DNA of 64,000 nt, taken from positions 39,263,848 through 39,327,847 of the forward strand of contig NC_079512.1 in the NCBI RefSeq assembly GCF_000801105.2. Direction: 5' to 3'. Position 1 is the first letter of the stretch. Every line of letters begins with the position of its first letter. The DNA is from Raphanus sativus. Taxonomy: Eukaryota > Streptophyta > Magnoliopsida > Brassicales > Brassicaceae. The notes under the pieces are model-generated. The model searched no databases. It saw nothing but the letters and a program-made list of their open reading frames with translations, and had not been told where the DNA came from. The position numbers were made by a program, and so were the translations under genes. Of this stretch, positions 1-11,251 are shown piece after piece.

Positions 1-956
1 TTACACTTCCATGCCACTGATATTAAATAATACTTCCTATCTTAATGCTGTCTTTTCACTTTAATTAATGTGTTTTCCTAAATTAAATTTGAATTAAATA
101 CACAATTAAATAATATTTCCTATTTTAATGCTTTGTCTTTTCCACTTACATTAATGTGTTCTAAAATTAAATTTGAATTAAATACACTTCATTAACTTCT
201 CAATTAAAATAATGTCGAATTCAAAAAAATACATTTTTATTGGACAAACAATTCATGAAAATTATAATATCAACTCTTCATTGAAAAAATATGAACGAAA
301 AGAATATTATCAAATTTGAACCGAAACTAGATACTATCCAAACGGATTTACCATTTTGGTATCTAGAGAACCATAACCAAACCTTATCTGAACGAAATAT
401 TTCAGATATTCGAATGTATTTAAATTATATTTATATACTACAATATGTTAGCTATTTTTCGAGTTAATATCCAAGATATAAGTTATTTTAAGTTGTTTAA
501 AATATTTGAAATATAAAAAATAGTCGAAAGTAAACATCTAAAGTAGATAAACAATAATCAAAACACCAAAATACTTAAAATATATATTTATTCTTCATCC
601 AAATATTCAAGCTAAACCTATTTAAATTTTTAATTTAGGTACTTTGGCTTACATTACTCAAATAATTTAAAGATATATAAATTTAAAAAAATTAAAAATA
701 ATTTAAACGGGTTATCAAACCCGCAAAAATCCGAATAAAACCGGAACCAAAGTTTATAAATACCTGAATAGAGCTAGAATCTTTAAATTCAAAATCTCAA
801 ACCTGAATATATTTTAACCGAATTCGAGTAGATATGCAAATATCCACCCCTGACTTAATCAATATAAAACGATCAAATATTACAAATATACTATTTAGTA
901 TAAATAAATAAAAATTGAAAATTGATACCCGTGCGGTCGCACGGGTCAAGATCTAG
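1..956 (+). mobile_element. Helitron, 3' part (left end outside window)
   Basis: The right end has the Helitron 3' signature: a perfect 9-bp stem (ACCCGTGCG at 927-935, CGCACGGGT at 938-946, 2-nt loop), then about 10 bases and CTAG at 953-956 followed by T, as expected for insertion between A and T. The AT-rich DNA to the left, with stretches rich in GAACC/AACCAAA-like words around 310-400 and 720-830, is typical filler of non-autonomous Brassicaceae Helitrons. No Rep/helicase coding sequence is visible, so this is a non-autonomous copy. The left end is not in the window; the assignment of everything from base 1 to this element is inferred. Confidence 0.7.
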
Positions 957-1365
957 TGATTAGTTAAAAGTGATTCACGTATAGCATTATTCAAAGTGCT
1001 TCTTTTTTTTGTTGAAAAATCATTTCTTGTATCAGTTAGAGAATATTTAGGTAAGTAGATAATTAATGATAATTTTAAATGAATTTATTACTAAAGGAAA
1101 TGGCACAAGTTGGTAAATACTAAAAACAATTAAGGGTTATTTTCTATTTGTACTTCACTTTTAATAGGATATAGATTTTTACAATTTCTGTTTTTCAGTT
1201 TATTTCATCGAATATAAAAAATATTTATTAAATAACAAACCTATCAATAATTTTATCAACAAAAATAATCAATCGAGTAGACTCAAATGTGTGGTTGGTA
1301 ATACAGACCATCTTTGATGATCATCCACTTCACGTCTGTATTCTATAATCATCAAACCTTTAGTG
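957..1365. promoter_or_regulatory. Intergenic / HCF164 upstream region
   Basis: AT-rich 0.4-kb stretch between the Helitron end and the first ATG of the HCF164 gene. It should hold the HCF164 promoter and 5' UTR. No clear TATA box or named element could be assigned by eye. Confidence 0.35.
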
Positions 1366-2399
1366 ATGATGGCAGCTCCCTTAGTGTTTTCGTTGAGAAT
1401 TTTATCTACTCCTCATCATGGGATCAATCGAAATTTTCAACCTTTTCTCCTAACCCAAACAGGAGCTCCTCCTAGATATCGTGCTCTTCGTTGCCAAGCA
1501 AACTCTGAATCTTCCGAACCCAAGGTGAAAAAGTTTCGATTTTTTTTGTTAATTATGGGTCGATGGTGAATTTAGCTAAAAGTAAATCTTCTTTCCGTGA
1601 TTCAGGAGAAATTGGTGGTAGATAATGGCTCTACTAGTGAAATTTCACCTGCGTCGAAAGTAGCGGAACCATCACCTTCTTCTTCTTCTTCTTCTGCGTT
1701 TCCTGAGTCTCCAAACAGTGATATTAACAGAAGAGTCGCTGTTGGTTCTGTTGTTGCCGCTTTGGCCTTGTTTCTATCGACAAGGCTTGATTTTGGGATC
1801 TCCTTGAAGGATTTAACTGCTTCAGCCTTGCCTTACGAGGAGGTTGGACTCCTCATCTTGGTTTAGATTTAGCTTTATACGAAATATGCTTTAATGATTT
1901 CTTTTGTGTGTTAGGCTTTGTCGAATGGGAAGCCGACAGTGGTTGAGTTCTATGCTGATTGGTGTGAGGTTTGTCGAGAACTTGCCCCTGATGTTTACAA
2001 AATCGAGCAGCAATACAAGTAAATCCCCTCTTTTATATGGGTGTTAATGCTTTGAAGAAGATTCTAGTTGCAGAAGCGAACCATTAAGGCAAACCATGTG
2101 TTGTTTTTACTTTCAGGGACAAAGTGAACTTTGTGATGCTAAATGTGGACAACACGAAATGGGAGCAAGAGCTGGATGAGTTTGGTGTTGAAGGTATTCC
2201 TCATTTCGCTTTCCTCGATCGACAGGGGAACGAGGAAGGTAATGTGGTGGGGAGGCTCCCGAGGCAGTATCTAGTTGAGAATGTCAATGCCCTTGCAGCC
2301 GGAAAGCAATCAATTCCTCATGCTCGAGCCGTGGGACAGTACAGCAGCGCCGAAGCACGCAAGGTTCATCAGGTTACTGACCCCTTAAGCCATGGATAG
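1366..2399 (+). CDS. HCF164: Thylakoid thioredoxin-like protein HCF164
   Basis: Four exons (about 1366-1524, 1606-1842, 1915-2018, 2117-2399). The N-terminus is a Ser/Arg-rich chloroplast transit peptide, followed by a Ser-rich linker, one membrane anchor ([17 protein letters not shown]) and a thioredoxin fold with the redox motif WCEVC in exon 3. The C-terminal part ([20 protein letters not shown], with the cis-proline) matches Arabidopsis HCF164 (At4g37200) almost residue for residue. HCF164 is a membrane-anchored lumenal disulfide reductase of thylakoids, needed for cytochrome b6f assembly and thought to relay reducing power from stromal thioredoxin via CcdA. Two adjacent ATGs (1366, 1369) could start translation; the first is used here. 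Exon 2 could begin three bases earlier (extra Gln). Confidence 0.93.
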
Positions 2400-2547
2400 A
2401 AAGAGAAAGAGACATCACAACTCTATAGTGCACAAAAGATAGACAGTAAGGGGAACAACTGAAAATTAGCAATGTTTCATATTTGTAACTAAATGTTCGG
2501 TTTCGTTTTATTACATGACTTATAAAAACTCTAATCTGAATCCGAAG

Positions 2548-2825
2548 AAAATGAGGACTCAGCTCAGATACCATATTTGACAGAGTCTCCCTCATTTCCT
2601 GAAGCTCTTCACTTCCAAATCCCCACTTCTCTACTACATATGATCCCAAGGCTCCCCTTTGGATCCCAAGTTTCTCCAGATTCCCCAATCTAGTTTCCAA
2701 TAACGGCAAAATCGCACTCGAGGATCTCCATCTTATAGCTACTGGTATGGAGTGAACATCCAGTGAGCCTCTGTACAGAGAATCTGACCCCGGACTGCTC
2801 AAGATCTCGCCTCTCCTCTTCAATG
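2548..2825 (-). pseudogene. Remnant of a Misato/DML1-like gene C-terminus
   Basis: On the minus strand just past HCF164 an open stretch reads RWRSSSAILPLLETRLGNL... then ...GALGSYVVEKWGFG... and ...ETLSNMVSEL. This has the look of a conserved C-terminal exon, and I recall a Misato/tubulin-FtsZ-like gene (At4g37190) between HCF164 and the GARP gene in Arabidopsis. No upstream exons with tubulin-like motifs can be read in the following 1 kb, and near the end a change of frame is needed to reach a short acidic Ser-Asp tail and stop. I interpret it as a truncated leftover. The family name is recalled, not verified; it may alternatively be an unannotated short gene. Confidence 0.5.
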
Positions 2826-3830
2826 ATCAGGATCCTTTTCAATTAAAATAATGACCTCTTGTATTCTACCAAATATTACGCATGATTAAAACTTAGATTC
2901 ATTCAACACAATGTTCATATTTTAATAAGGTAAATATTGTTTGCACAAAAATTAATTATTGTCTTGTTTGAAAATATTGTAGTATAATATTGTTTTTATA
3001 TCTATTTTTTAATAGAGACATATATTTAATTTAAAATCCTACCAAAATCCAACATAATGTTTATATTTTAATGAAAGATGAAATTTCGATGTCAAACAAA
3101 AAAAAGTTAAGAAAATTCAAAGAAAATGATGTCGACGATAAAGTATCTCTATCTACCTATACATGTACAAGGCGCAAGAAGCTGTTCCACTCCAACCAAA
3201 CATGCAAATCTCGTGGATTTTAAACAAACACCATCCTAATAATTCATATCCGTGAATCAATTTTTCTATCTCAATAAAGAAAATCTCAAATCGTTATCTT
3301 GTTGTCAATTTTAAGACCCAAACAAATCTTATCTTTAAACTACGATTTTGTTTTTTGAACAATAAAAGATTCTTTTTTTTTGAAAGCTGGTTAACAATAA
3401 AAGATTCTTTCTTCCTTTTCCATAATAATCATTCTCTTATTCGGTAGATTCAAGAAATCCATGTCTTTGCACAGACAAGGTTGCAGTGTTTCACCTTCTT
3501 GTAATAATCATTCTCTGATTGTAGTGTTTTTACCTTTTGAAGGTAAAAAAAAAAGTAAACAGAACGATAAGTTTTACCGAGACAGCAAAAACAACAAAAG
3601 AAATTTTAAATTCAGACATAAGAAGAACAAAATCTTTGATTTATCAGTTTCACTTTCTTATGAAGTAACAAAAAAACTAAAACACAAGCCTGAGGAGTTT
3701 GATCTCTCTCTCTTTCTCTCTATCTATATTCCCTCTCTCATGTTATACATCTACCAAAACTCCCGAGCAAAACTTTAAAGTTTTTGAGCATATGACAACA
3801 TATAATGGTAACTTTTATCTATGCATGTCT
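2826..3830. other. Intergenic, AT-rich
   Basis: About 1 kb without a supported gene. It holds a small insertion with target duplication at 3358-3410 (listed separately) and a CT-rich tract at 3705-3730. Short open frames here have no recognisable domain. Confidence 0.4.
3358..3410 (-). repeat. Mini A-tailed insertion with 18-bp direct repeats
   Basis: AACAATAAAAGATTCTTT occurs at 3358-3375 and again at 3393-3410. The 17 bases between are a T run plus GAAAGCTGGTT; on the minus strand this reads AACCAGCTTTC followed by an A run. It is one of a recurring class in this window. Confidence 0.75.
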
Positions 3831-5218
3831 TCAAAGCTCAAGATCCAACGCTGGTCTATTTTTATTTGACACACTTTTCCAGCTGCTACGTCCATCAGAT
3901 TTCACTTCATCCTCTGAGCTATGACCATTATTACTGAACAAACAACCTCTATCAACAACAAGCGGGCTCTGTGGTGAATCCGACCTCGTCAAACTTATTA
4001 AGCTCTGTGTTTCCCTATCTAACAAAACAGGCTGATCCGAGGATGGCAGAGTCTTTGCTGGATGCAGCGGATGCTTACGGATATGCATTCTATATTTCTG
4101 CAATAGAATATCATTTTCACAAACTGTCAAAATCATTCATCCACAAATCAAAGTTCTAAGTTTGTAAACAAAAAGAAAATATGAGAGCTTTTTATACTTG
4201 TAAATGGCTCTTGACTTCATCATTGGTTAAACCATCAACTCTCATCATTTCTCTAATCTGCTTTGGTGTTGCCACTGGTCTCAACATCAACAACATAAAC
4301 AAACATAATCTCAGTATAACCAATCAAATTTATAGTAAAACAAAGTTGGCTTTTTTTATAGGTTTAAGGACTAACCTTGTGGCCCTCCAAGGCTGTGAAG
4401 AGCATCAACGAATTTACGGTGAAGTTCCTGTGACCATCTCCTTCTCTGATCTTTCTTCGGAACGTGATGGCTCTGTATAATAGGTTTGCTGAATTGAGGA
4501 TGATTCTGCTCAATTCTCCTATAATCCATCAGTATTTCTGATGTTGGAGTCCTGAGAGACAGAGGAGCCGGAGGAGGCGGTGGTGGAGGGTTATATGGTG
4601 GTGGAAATGCTCCTCCCTGATTATTACATGTCTGAATAGGCTTCTGAGTCACACACCCATCCTCTTCTTCATTTGTCTGTTCACAAAATGATCAAAAGGT
4701 TAAAATCACAAAACAGAACATCAAAAGGTTTGATTTTTTTTTTTCATCTTACCGATTGCAATTGAGAGTTAGGATTGGAGATCCATAACTGGGCAGAGCT
4801 CATCCAGTTCTTCTTATTATTGTCACTTTCCAATCTTACCCTTTCACCCACATCTAATTTACAATTTGATGCCATCATCATCACTGATGAAGCCTCTTCC
4901 TTTAACCTCTCAATCGCTACACAAACGAGAAACCATTTCGTAATCAAATAACACAAATCGAACAAAATCGAGAATCTAGAGAGAGACAAAGGTACCTTCG
5001 TTCAATAGGAGCATGCATAGAGGTAGCTCCCGTTTAAAAACATCGATCTTTCTCCTCTCTTCCTCTAATTTTCCGACATAATCATCGATTTCAGACAGTT
5101 TCGAGTCGTGGTCTTTGATCCTCGACACTTGGTCGAGAAATTGAGACAAGGGTTTTGCTAAGGAGTACATCGACAGATTCAAATTAAGACCCATCTTATC
5201 TGTATCTGTCTGAACCAT
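3831..5218 (-). CDS. HHO5: GARP-type MYB transcription factor, HRS1/HHO family
   Basis: Five exons on the minus strand (about 5218-4996, 4916-4753, 4676-4376, 4274-4198, 4097-3831), predicting 343 aa. The N-terminal region ([10 protein letters not shown], then [19 protein letters not shown]) matches the conserved NIGT1/HRS1/HHO N-terminal domain. A proline-rich linker leads to a GARP DNA-binding domain split over exons 3-5 ([20 protein letters not shown] ... [11 protein letters not shown] ... [14 protein letters not shown]). The C-terminus ends LDLEL, an EAR-type repression motif, and LNLNL near the start is a second one. The family consists of nuclear repressors in nitrate/phosphate responses and meristem control; the collinear Arabidopsis gene is At4g37180 (HHO5/UIF1). 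Translation could also start at the Met eight codons downstream. Confidence 0.88.
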
Positions 5219-6506
5219 CGAATAAGAACAAAAGAAACAATAAAGATATCAAAAGACAGCTACGAGAGACGTTTATTTATAAAGAAGGTATTGGGGGAAG
5301 AAGATGAAGGACGCGGTGAGTCGAAGCCGCTGTAATTAAGTGGAATCTCGAGGGCGTTTACGTAAAATTTGGTTTAATTTAGATTATCTTTAAATATGGA
5401 ACAAAGAATCTTTTTGTGATGGCCCGTACACACGCGGCGAATCGTTACACTCACTTATTCTATATTTATTCTCCTCTCTTATTTTATTTTTGATTTGTTT
5501 CCTTTTTTTCTTTAATTTGTAAGAATACACAATATCCATATTTGGGAAACTTGTTATTGTTTTGGTATTAGTAGTTGCCATTCAATCAAGATTCTCATAC
5601 TCTTTATCCTGTATTTAATGTTTTTAGATTATAAAAATAAATGTTGTATTGTGAAAGAATGAATAGTTCTGTACTATTTTGTGCACGAGCAATGGTTGAG
5701 GTTGTTCCACTGAATACATATGTTTTCTAAATTAATATATATCTCACTTACTTTACTGTATATCTTTATAAATGTTGAAAATTGAACCTTTTTAACAAAA
5801 TGTGGATTCTTATAATTTTTTTTTAAAAAAATTGAGTCAGAGATATGAAATTTTATAATATATAAAATTGTTATTATTAGTTTTTTTTTTTGAGAACTGG
5901 CTAAACTTATTTGAGTTAAAATGGTAATAAATTATTTGTACATATCTTGAAGGTGTGAAATCTTCTTTTTTTGTTGTTTTCCTTGTAGAACAAGGAGTTT
6001 CATATACTAAATCTGCTATGTTTTTATATATAGATCATCCCTTTTATTAGGTGTGTATCTATTCATTAATGTTTTGGTGTTTGAATTAGCAAAAAATGGA
6101 AAAGATATAGCAAAATTGGATCTGACCCAAAGAAAGACAATTGGAGAGTTGATATACATGATGTTAAAAATATGGAAAGTTGATATACATCTTCTGCGTC
6201 TATGTTTGAATTTACGTCGTCTAAATATTTAAAAATATAAACATGACTTTTGAGTTTTGACTGTTCAAATTATCTCAGCATGGCGTTATACTTAACTCGA
6301 TTTAGTAGAATATAAACTTTCGTTATATAATATTAGACTAAATCAGCTTCGAACGATTTTTATTAAATTGACAAACGCACTATATAAGTCGGATGATACA
6401 TAGATTCGTGCTTTACAATTTGCACCACTAGATGTATTATATAACTAGACTACATAAGTCAACAACCCTATAAATAATCTTTGGTATATAACATATCCTC
6501 TTTAGT

Positions 6507-6551
6507 TTATACGAAAAACCTTTTTTTTTTTTGAAAAATTATACGAAAACC
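6507..6551 (-). repeat. Mini A-tailed insertion with 13-14-bp direct repeats
   Basis: TTATACGAAAAACC (6507-6520) and TTATACGAAAACC (6539-6551) flank a T run ending in GAAAAA; on the minus strand this is a short T-rich body, C, then an A run. The repeats differ by one A. Confidence 0.65.
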
Positions 6552-6767
6552 TTTTGTTTCGTTTTATCGTTATTATTGAAACAAGGAGTATACCTACCAA
6601 ACACAAGTATGTATAACACAAACTAGATGTGTTAGAAACCGACACATATCGGTGCAGAGTATGTGGCAATAAGAAAAGTAAAGTGGTCAAAAGAACTCGG
6701 CATAGTCTTTTTAACCATACGCAATGTCGATTTACATTCACATTGAGCTATAGTCTAAACAAAATCA

Positions 6768-6839
6768 CGTAACCTAGTATTTAGTACTATAAACTTTGTG
6801 GTCACATAACCATAGTATTTAGTACTATAAACTTTATGG
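6768..6839. repeat. 35-bp tandem duplication
   Basis: Two adjacent copies of a unit containing TAGTATTTAGTACTATAAAC followed by TTTGTGG or TTTATGG, about 35 bp apart. The core TTTAGTACTATAAA is itself partly palindromic. Confidence 0.75.
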
Positions 6840-8707
6840 TGCTCTTCTTTCGCTTTTTATTTGGATAGGCATAAACAAGTTATACATTTTAATATGGATG
6901 CTGTTTCTTCAAACGAAGGTGTATCATAGTGTCGCAATACTCGATAGTATGCAAATAACTGGAGTCTTTCTCACTAGTAACACTAGTACACTACACGATC
7001 ACAGATTTTGGGAAATGAAAATCTGCATAAGAAAATGAGGAATAACATAAATTTGTTTTGCTATTGATAAAACGTAAACGAAAATGAGATAATTTATTTT
7101 GTTCTTTGATTCTTTCCATGAAGCTTATAATATGACACTTTGGAGTTATATATATTATGTATAACAAAAAAATGATGGAGACTTAGCAAAATTAACTATT
7201 AATCCATTGTGTTTATTACTAATAAAAACTTAGGTATGACGAGTTCGTATCTTATAATAGTTGTGGCTTTTAGAAGAAAAAGGCGATGTAAATATTTCAG
7301 AAAAGAAAATCTAAAACGCCAATGAGCAATGAACAAAAAAGATCTTTCGCATAATCCAATGTAAAAAGAAAAGATCCCACGACACAAACCAACTTTTTCG
7401 ACGGTTTTTCTTACTAGCCATACACAAATATCTACCAGTTTAATACTAGCATTTAACTTTTCAAAATAATGTGATTCCTATAACCAAAAGAAAATATTCC
7501 GGAACACACCATAGCATGCATGCAGCATGTAATATGTCTAACCACAAGGAATCTAACGGACGGACATAAAGAAACGGCTATTTATAGCCAACTACTGCAA
7601 GACATGTGTCCAACTAATCTAAGATTTTTCACTGGAAACGTCTCGAGTTGTATGTAATAAGGACGTCGAGAAAGTGATAGCGCTGATTAATTAGAATCTC
7701 TCTTGTGGTTCACGAAACGTGTCCTTAACTTTTTTGTATTTGTTTTTCAATCCATTCCTTTTATTTGATTTTTTCTTACAAAGTTCTAACAAACGATGGC
7801 TTTTTGCCCTGTCTATCTCATTTGAAGATAAGGTTCTCGTCGTTTCTATCTGCGAGAATCCAATGATATCTTTTGGTGGATAAACAAAGACAACCTCCAC
7901 TATTCTTCTAATAATTCTCTTTTCAAGTCTTCTTATTTATAAAAATTCAAAATTATAACGTTTTGGCATCAATCATTAATCACACAAGGAATAATTTGAT
8001 GGTATATACTGTAAATTTTGTTTAAAAATTCTGCAAGGGATTTACAAAATCTCCCTATACGCAACATAATGAATTCATAAAATTTTCCACAACATATTGA
8101 AATCCATAATATACATCTAAGAAAAAACATAAAACTATATTTTAATAATCGAGAATCTTGAAATGAATTCCATGCTAATCAACAGGAATATATAAACAAT
8201 TAGTTAAACTTGTCAACCTAAATCGTTGATGCTTAATACAAACCAACCATGAATGAGATAACCGAACAAAACCTCAGAATACAAAACTCATAATCAATCC
8301 TTGAGCAACTTGATCACCATGAAGTGACTAAAAATTATATAACTAATTATAAATCCCGTAAACTTAAAGTTATCATTTGTTGGGATATTCATTGAATTTA
8401 ATCAGCAGTAAGACTAAATTTTGTGAATGATTTCACATATATGTTTTAAACTTTCTGAAGACATTGTATTTGGTAAACAGTGGATACATGTAGTTTCAAA
8501 GATTCTTTTATTTTCTAACAACAAAAGAATCGAATGTGTTTGGATGGTTTTAGTTTCATCTTGTAAAGATGAATAAACCAGTAACATGCTGTTTTCTCGT
8601 GACTAACAAAGGAACAAAGAGAAATAGTAAAATTCCATTTTCCGTCTAACAAAAAAAAAAAGCAAAAGTAACTCAATAAGTAAAATATATAGAGAGTCAA
8701 CAACAAA

Positions 8708-8761
8708 TCCGTTGTCGTCTAGCGGTTACGATAGGACCCGGGTTCAATGTTCAGCAACGGA
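8708..8761 (+). pseudogene. Decayed tRNA-Glu lacking the anticodon arm
   Basis: The sequence starts TCCGTTG and ends CAACGGA, a perfect 7-bp acceptor stem, and carries a D-arm-like TCGTCTAGCGGTTACGATA and a T-arm-like CCCGGGTTCAATG. These are the ends of plant tRNA-Glu, but the anticodon arm and variable loop are missing and the T stem is damaged, leaving 54 nt. It cannot be a working tRNA. It lies immediately upstream of the PPR gene, inside its likely promoter or 5' UTR. Confidence 0.75.
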
Positions 8762-8814
8762 GCCCTTTGTCGTTTTTTTTCTTCTTCTTTTCTCGTTTAG
8801 TGTCTTCGTGAAAG

Positions 8815-10902
8815 ATGAATCAGTGGAGTGCGAGAAAGTTAAGCACTTTCCACGTACTGATATCCAAGCGAAACCTCTCATCATCTTCTTACGCCTCAAC
8901 GAAGCCATTCCCCGACAAAAAGTTCTTCAGTTCGAACCAACAAGACGTTAATGTCGTCGAGCGATTATTATGCAAAGGTAAGCGATTCGGCGAAGCAATC
9001 GATGTTCTGTGCGAGCAGAAGCTTCTGGGAGAAGCGATACAACTTCTGAGCCGAGCGAAGAAACCACCACCTGCTTCTACTTACTGCAACCTCATCCGAA
9101 TCTGCACACAAAAGCGCGCGCTTGAAGAAGGCAAGAAGGTGCACCAACACATCAGAGCATCCGGGTTTGTCCCCGGTATCGTTATCTGCAACCGTTTGAT
9201 GGGAATGTACAGTAAATGCGGGAGCTTGGTCGATGCGCGGAAGGTGTTCGACGAAATGCCGCGGAGAGACGTGTGTTCGTGGAATGTGATTGTGAGCGGT
9301 TACGCGGAGGCTGGGTTGGTTGAGGAAGCGAGGAAGGTGTTCGATGAAATGCCTGAGAGAGATAGCTATTCGTGGACGGCTATGGTTACTGGGTACGTTA
9401 AGAGAGATCAGCCTGAAGAGGCGTTGGTGATGTATAGCTTGATGCACAAGGAACCGGACTCGAAAGCTAATATCTTTACAGTTTCGAGCGCGGTGGCTGC
9501 TGCTGCTGAGATTCCGTGTATCCGTAGAGGGAGAGAGATTCACGGGCATGTGGTTAGAGCTGGTCTGGATTCAGACGAGGTTCTTTGGAGCTCGTTGATG
9601 GATATGTATGGGAAGTGTGGATGTGTTGATGCAGCGAGACGAATCTTTGATAAGATTGGTGAGAAAGATGTTGTCTCGTGGACGTCGATGATCGATAGGT
9701 ATTTCAAGTCGCGTAGATGGCGAGAAGGGTTTGCTTTGTTCTCTGAGTTGGTTGGTGGTTCTTCTTGTGTACGGCCTAATGAGTATACTTTCGCTGGAGT
9801 TTTGAACGCTTGCACTGATCTCACTGCAGAGGAGGTTGGGAGGCAGGTTCATGGTTACATGATTAGAGTTGGGTATGATCCTTACTCCTTTGCGTCAAGC
9901 TCTCTTGTAGATATGTACACGAAATGCGGAGACATGGAGAGTGCAAAACACGTTGTTGATGGATGTCCTAAACCTGATTTGTTTTCTTGGACTTCTTTGA
10001 TCGGCGGGTATGCGCAGAACGGGGAGCCTGAAAAGGCCTTGAAGTACTTCGACTTGCTTCTTGAATCTGGCACCAAACCTGATCACGTTACCTTTGTGAG
10101 CGTCCTCTCCGCTTGTACTCATGCAGGGCTTGTCGAAGAAGGACTCAGATACTTCTATTCGATAACAGAGAAGCACGGGCTGTCTCATACAGATGATCAC
10201 TACACTTGTCTTGTTGATCTATTAGCTCGGTCTGGAAGATTCGAACAGTTGAAAGACATTATCAGTGAAATGCCGATGAAACCGAGTAAGTTTCTGTGGG
10301 CTTCTGTTCTGGGTGGGTGCAGCACTCACGGGAACGTTGATCTAGCCGAGGAAGCGGCTCAAGAACTGTTCAAAATAGAACCCGAGAATCCAGCTACTTA
10401 CGTTACGATGGCTAACATCTACGCTGCAGCAGGGAAATGGGAGGAAGAAGGAAGAATGAGAAAGAGAATGAGCGAGATAGGAGTCACCAAAAGGCCCGGT
10501 TCAAGCTGGACCGAGATAAAACGCAAGCGTCATGTGTTTATAGCAGGGGATACTTCACATCCGATGCATGATCAGATAGTTGAGTATTTGGGCGAGTTGA
10601 GGAAGAAGATGAAAGAAGAAGGGTATGTTCCAGCAACGAATCTTGTGTTGCACGATGTAGAAGATGAGCAGAAAGAAGAGAATCTTGTGTACCATAGCGA
10701 GAAACTCGCTGCTGCGTTTGCGATTCTTTCGACACCGGAAAGAACGGGGGTTAAGGTGTTCAAGAACTTGAGGTCTTGTGTTGACTGTCACAGTGCTATT
10801 AAGTTCATATCGAAGATCACAAAGAGGAAGATAACGGTGAGAGACTCTGCTCGGTTTCATTGCTTTGAAAATGGACAATGTTCTTGCAGAGACTATTGGT
10901 AG
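8815..10902 (+). CDS. Pentatricopeptide repeat protein, PLS-DYW subclass
   Basis: Intronless, 695 aa, as usual for plant PPR genes. The start codon gives a Ser/Arg/Lys-rich N-terminus compatible with organelle import. From about residue 80 there is a tandem series of P, L and S type PPR motifs (for example NRLMGMYSKCGSLVDARKVF and SWTAMVTGYVKRDQPEEALV), then E/E+ motifs and a complete DYW cytidine-deaminase domain: HSEKLA (HxE zinc/catalytic motif), CVDCH, and the terminal CSCRDYW. Such proteins bind specific organellar RNAs and convert C to U. The collinear Arabidopsis gene is At4g37170; the RNA target cannot be read from sequence. The deaminase residues are intact, so it is likely an active editing factor. 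Confidence 0.93.
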   Translation: MNQWSARKLSTFHVLISKRNLSSSSYASTKPFPDKKFFSSNQQDVNVVERLLCKGKRFGEAIDVLCEQKLLGEAIQLLSRAKKPPPASTYCNLIRICTQKRALEEGKKVHQHIRASGFVPGIVICNRLMGMYSKCGSLVDARKVFDEMPRRDVCSWNVIVSGYAEAGLVEEARKVFDEMPERDSYSWTAMVTGYVKRDQPEEALVMYSLMHKEPDSKANIFTVSSAVAAAAEIPCIRRGREIHGHVVRAGLDSDEVLWSSLMDMYGKCGCVDAARRIFDKIGEKDVVSWTSMIDRYFKSRRWREGFALFSELVGGSSCVRPNEYTFAGVLNACTDLTAEEVGRQVHGYMIRVGYDPYSFASSSLVDMYTKCGDMESAKHVVDGCPKPDLFSWTSLIGGYAQNGEPEKALKYFDLLLESGTKPDHVTFVSVLSACTHAGLVEEGLRYFYSITEKHGLSHTDDHYTCLVDLLARSGRFEQLKDIISEMPMKPSKFLWASVLGGCSTHGNVDLAEEAAQELFKIEPENPATYVTMANIYAAAGKWEEEGRMRKRMSEIGVTKRPGSSWTEIKRKRHVFIAGDTSHPMHDQIVEYLGELRKKMKEEGYVPATNLVLHDVEDEQKEENLVYHSEKLAAAFAILSTPERTGVKVFKNLRSCVDCHSAIKFISKITKRKITVRDSARFHCFENGQCSCRDYW

Positions 10903-11251
10903 CGACAAAAACTACTTAATGATACATCCATGTTAAGCTACTAAGGTTGCAAAGAAACTTGGCAATTTAAGAAAAAATCGCAATCTATATGGTGTTACAT
11001 TAAATGTAAAAGTTCTCTCAAGGCAAGCATTTGCATGAAGTACGCCGCAAAATAGCTTATGGAGGAGGCTTCCGTGTGATGCATGGGGGATTCACGTCGT
11101 CCGCGCTGATAAAAATTAATATAGTACTAACACGTAATTAGTATCTCTGACTTCGTAATGTATTTAAGATTGGCCTTACGTCGAACCTTAAAACATAGCC
11201 AAATCGAAATCTTGAGAGAGATCAAGATTTGGTTCTCTATTTGTTGCAAAA
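10903..11251. other. Intergenic between PPR and SKU5-like genes
   Basis: Short spacer holding the PPR 3' UTR and the promoter and leader of the next gene. Nothing else could be supported. Confidence 0.3.

Larger units (their letters stand above)
5219..8707. other. Intergenic, AT-rich, no gene recognised
   Basis: A 3.5-kb stretch between the divergently placed GARP and PPR genes. The first few hundred bases should hold the GARP gene promoter and 5' UTR. Short open frames in it show no domain and unstable composition. It contains a mini-insertion near 6507-6551 and a 35-bp tandem duplication at 6768-6839. Confidence 0.4.
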
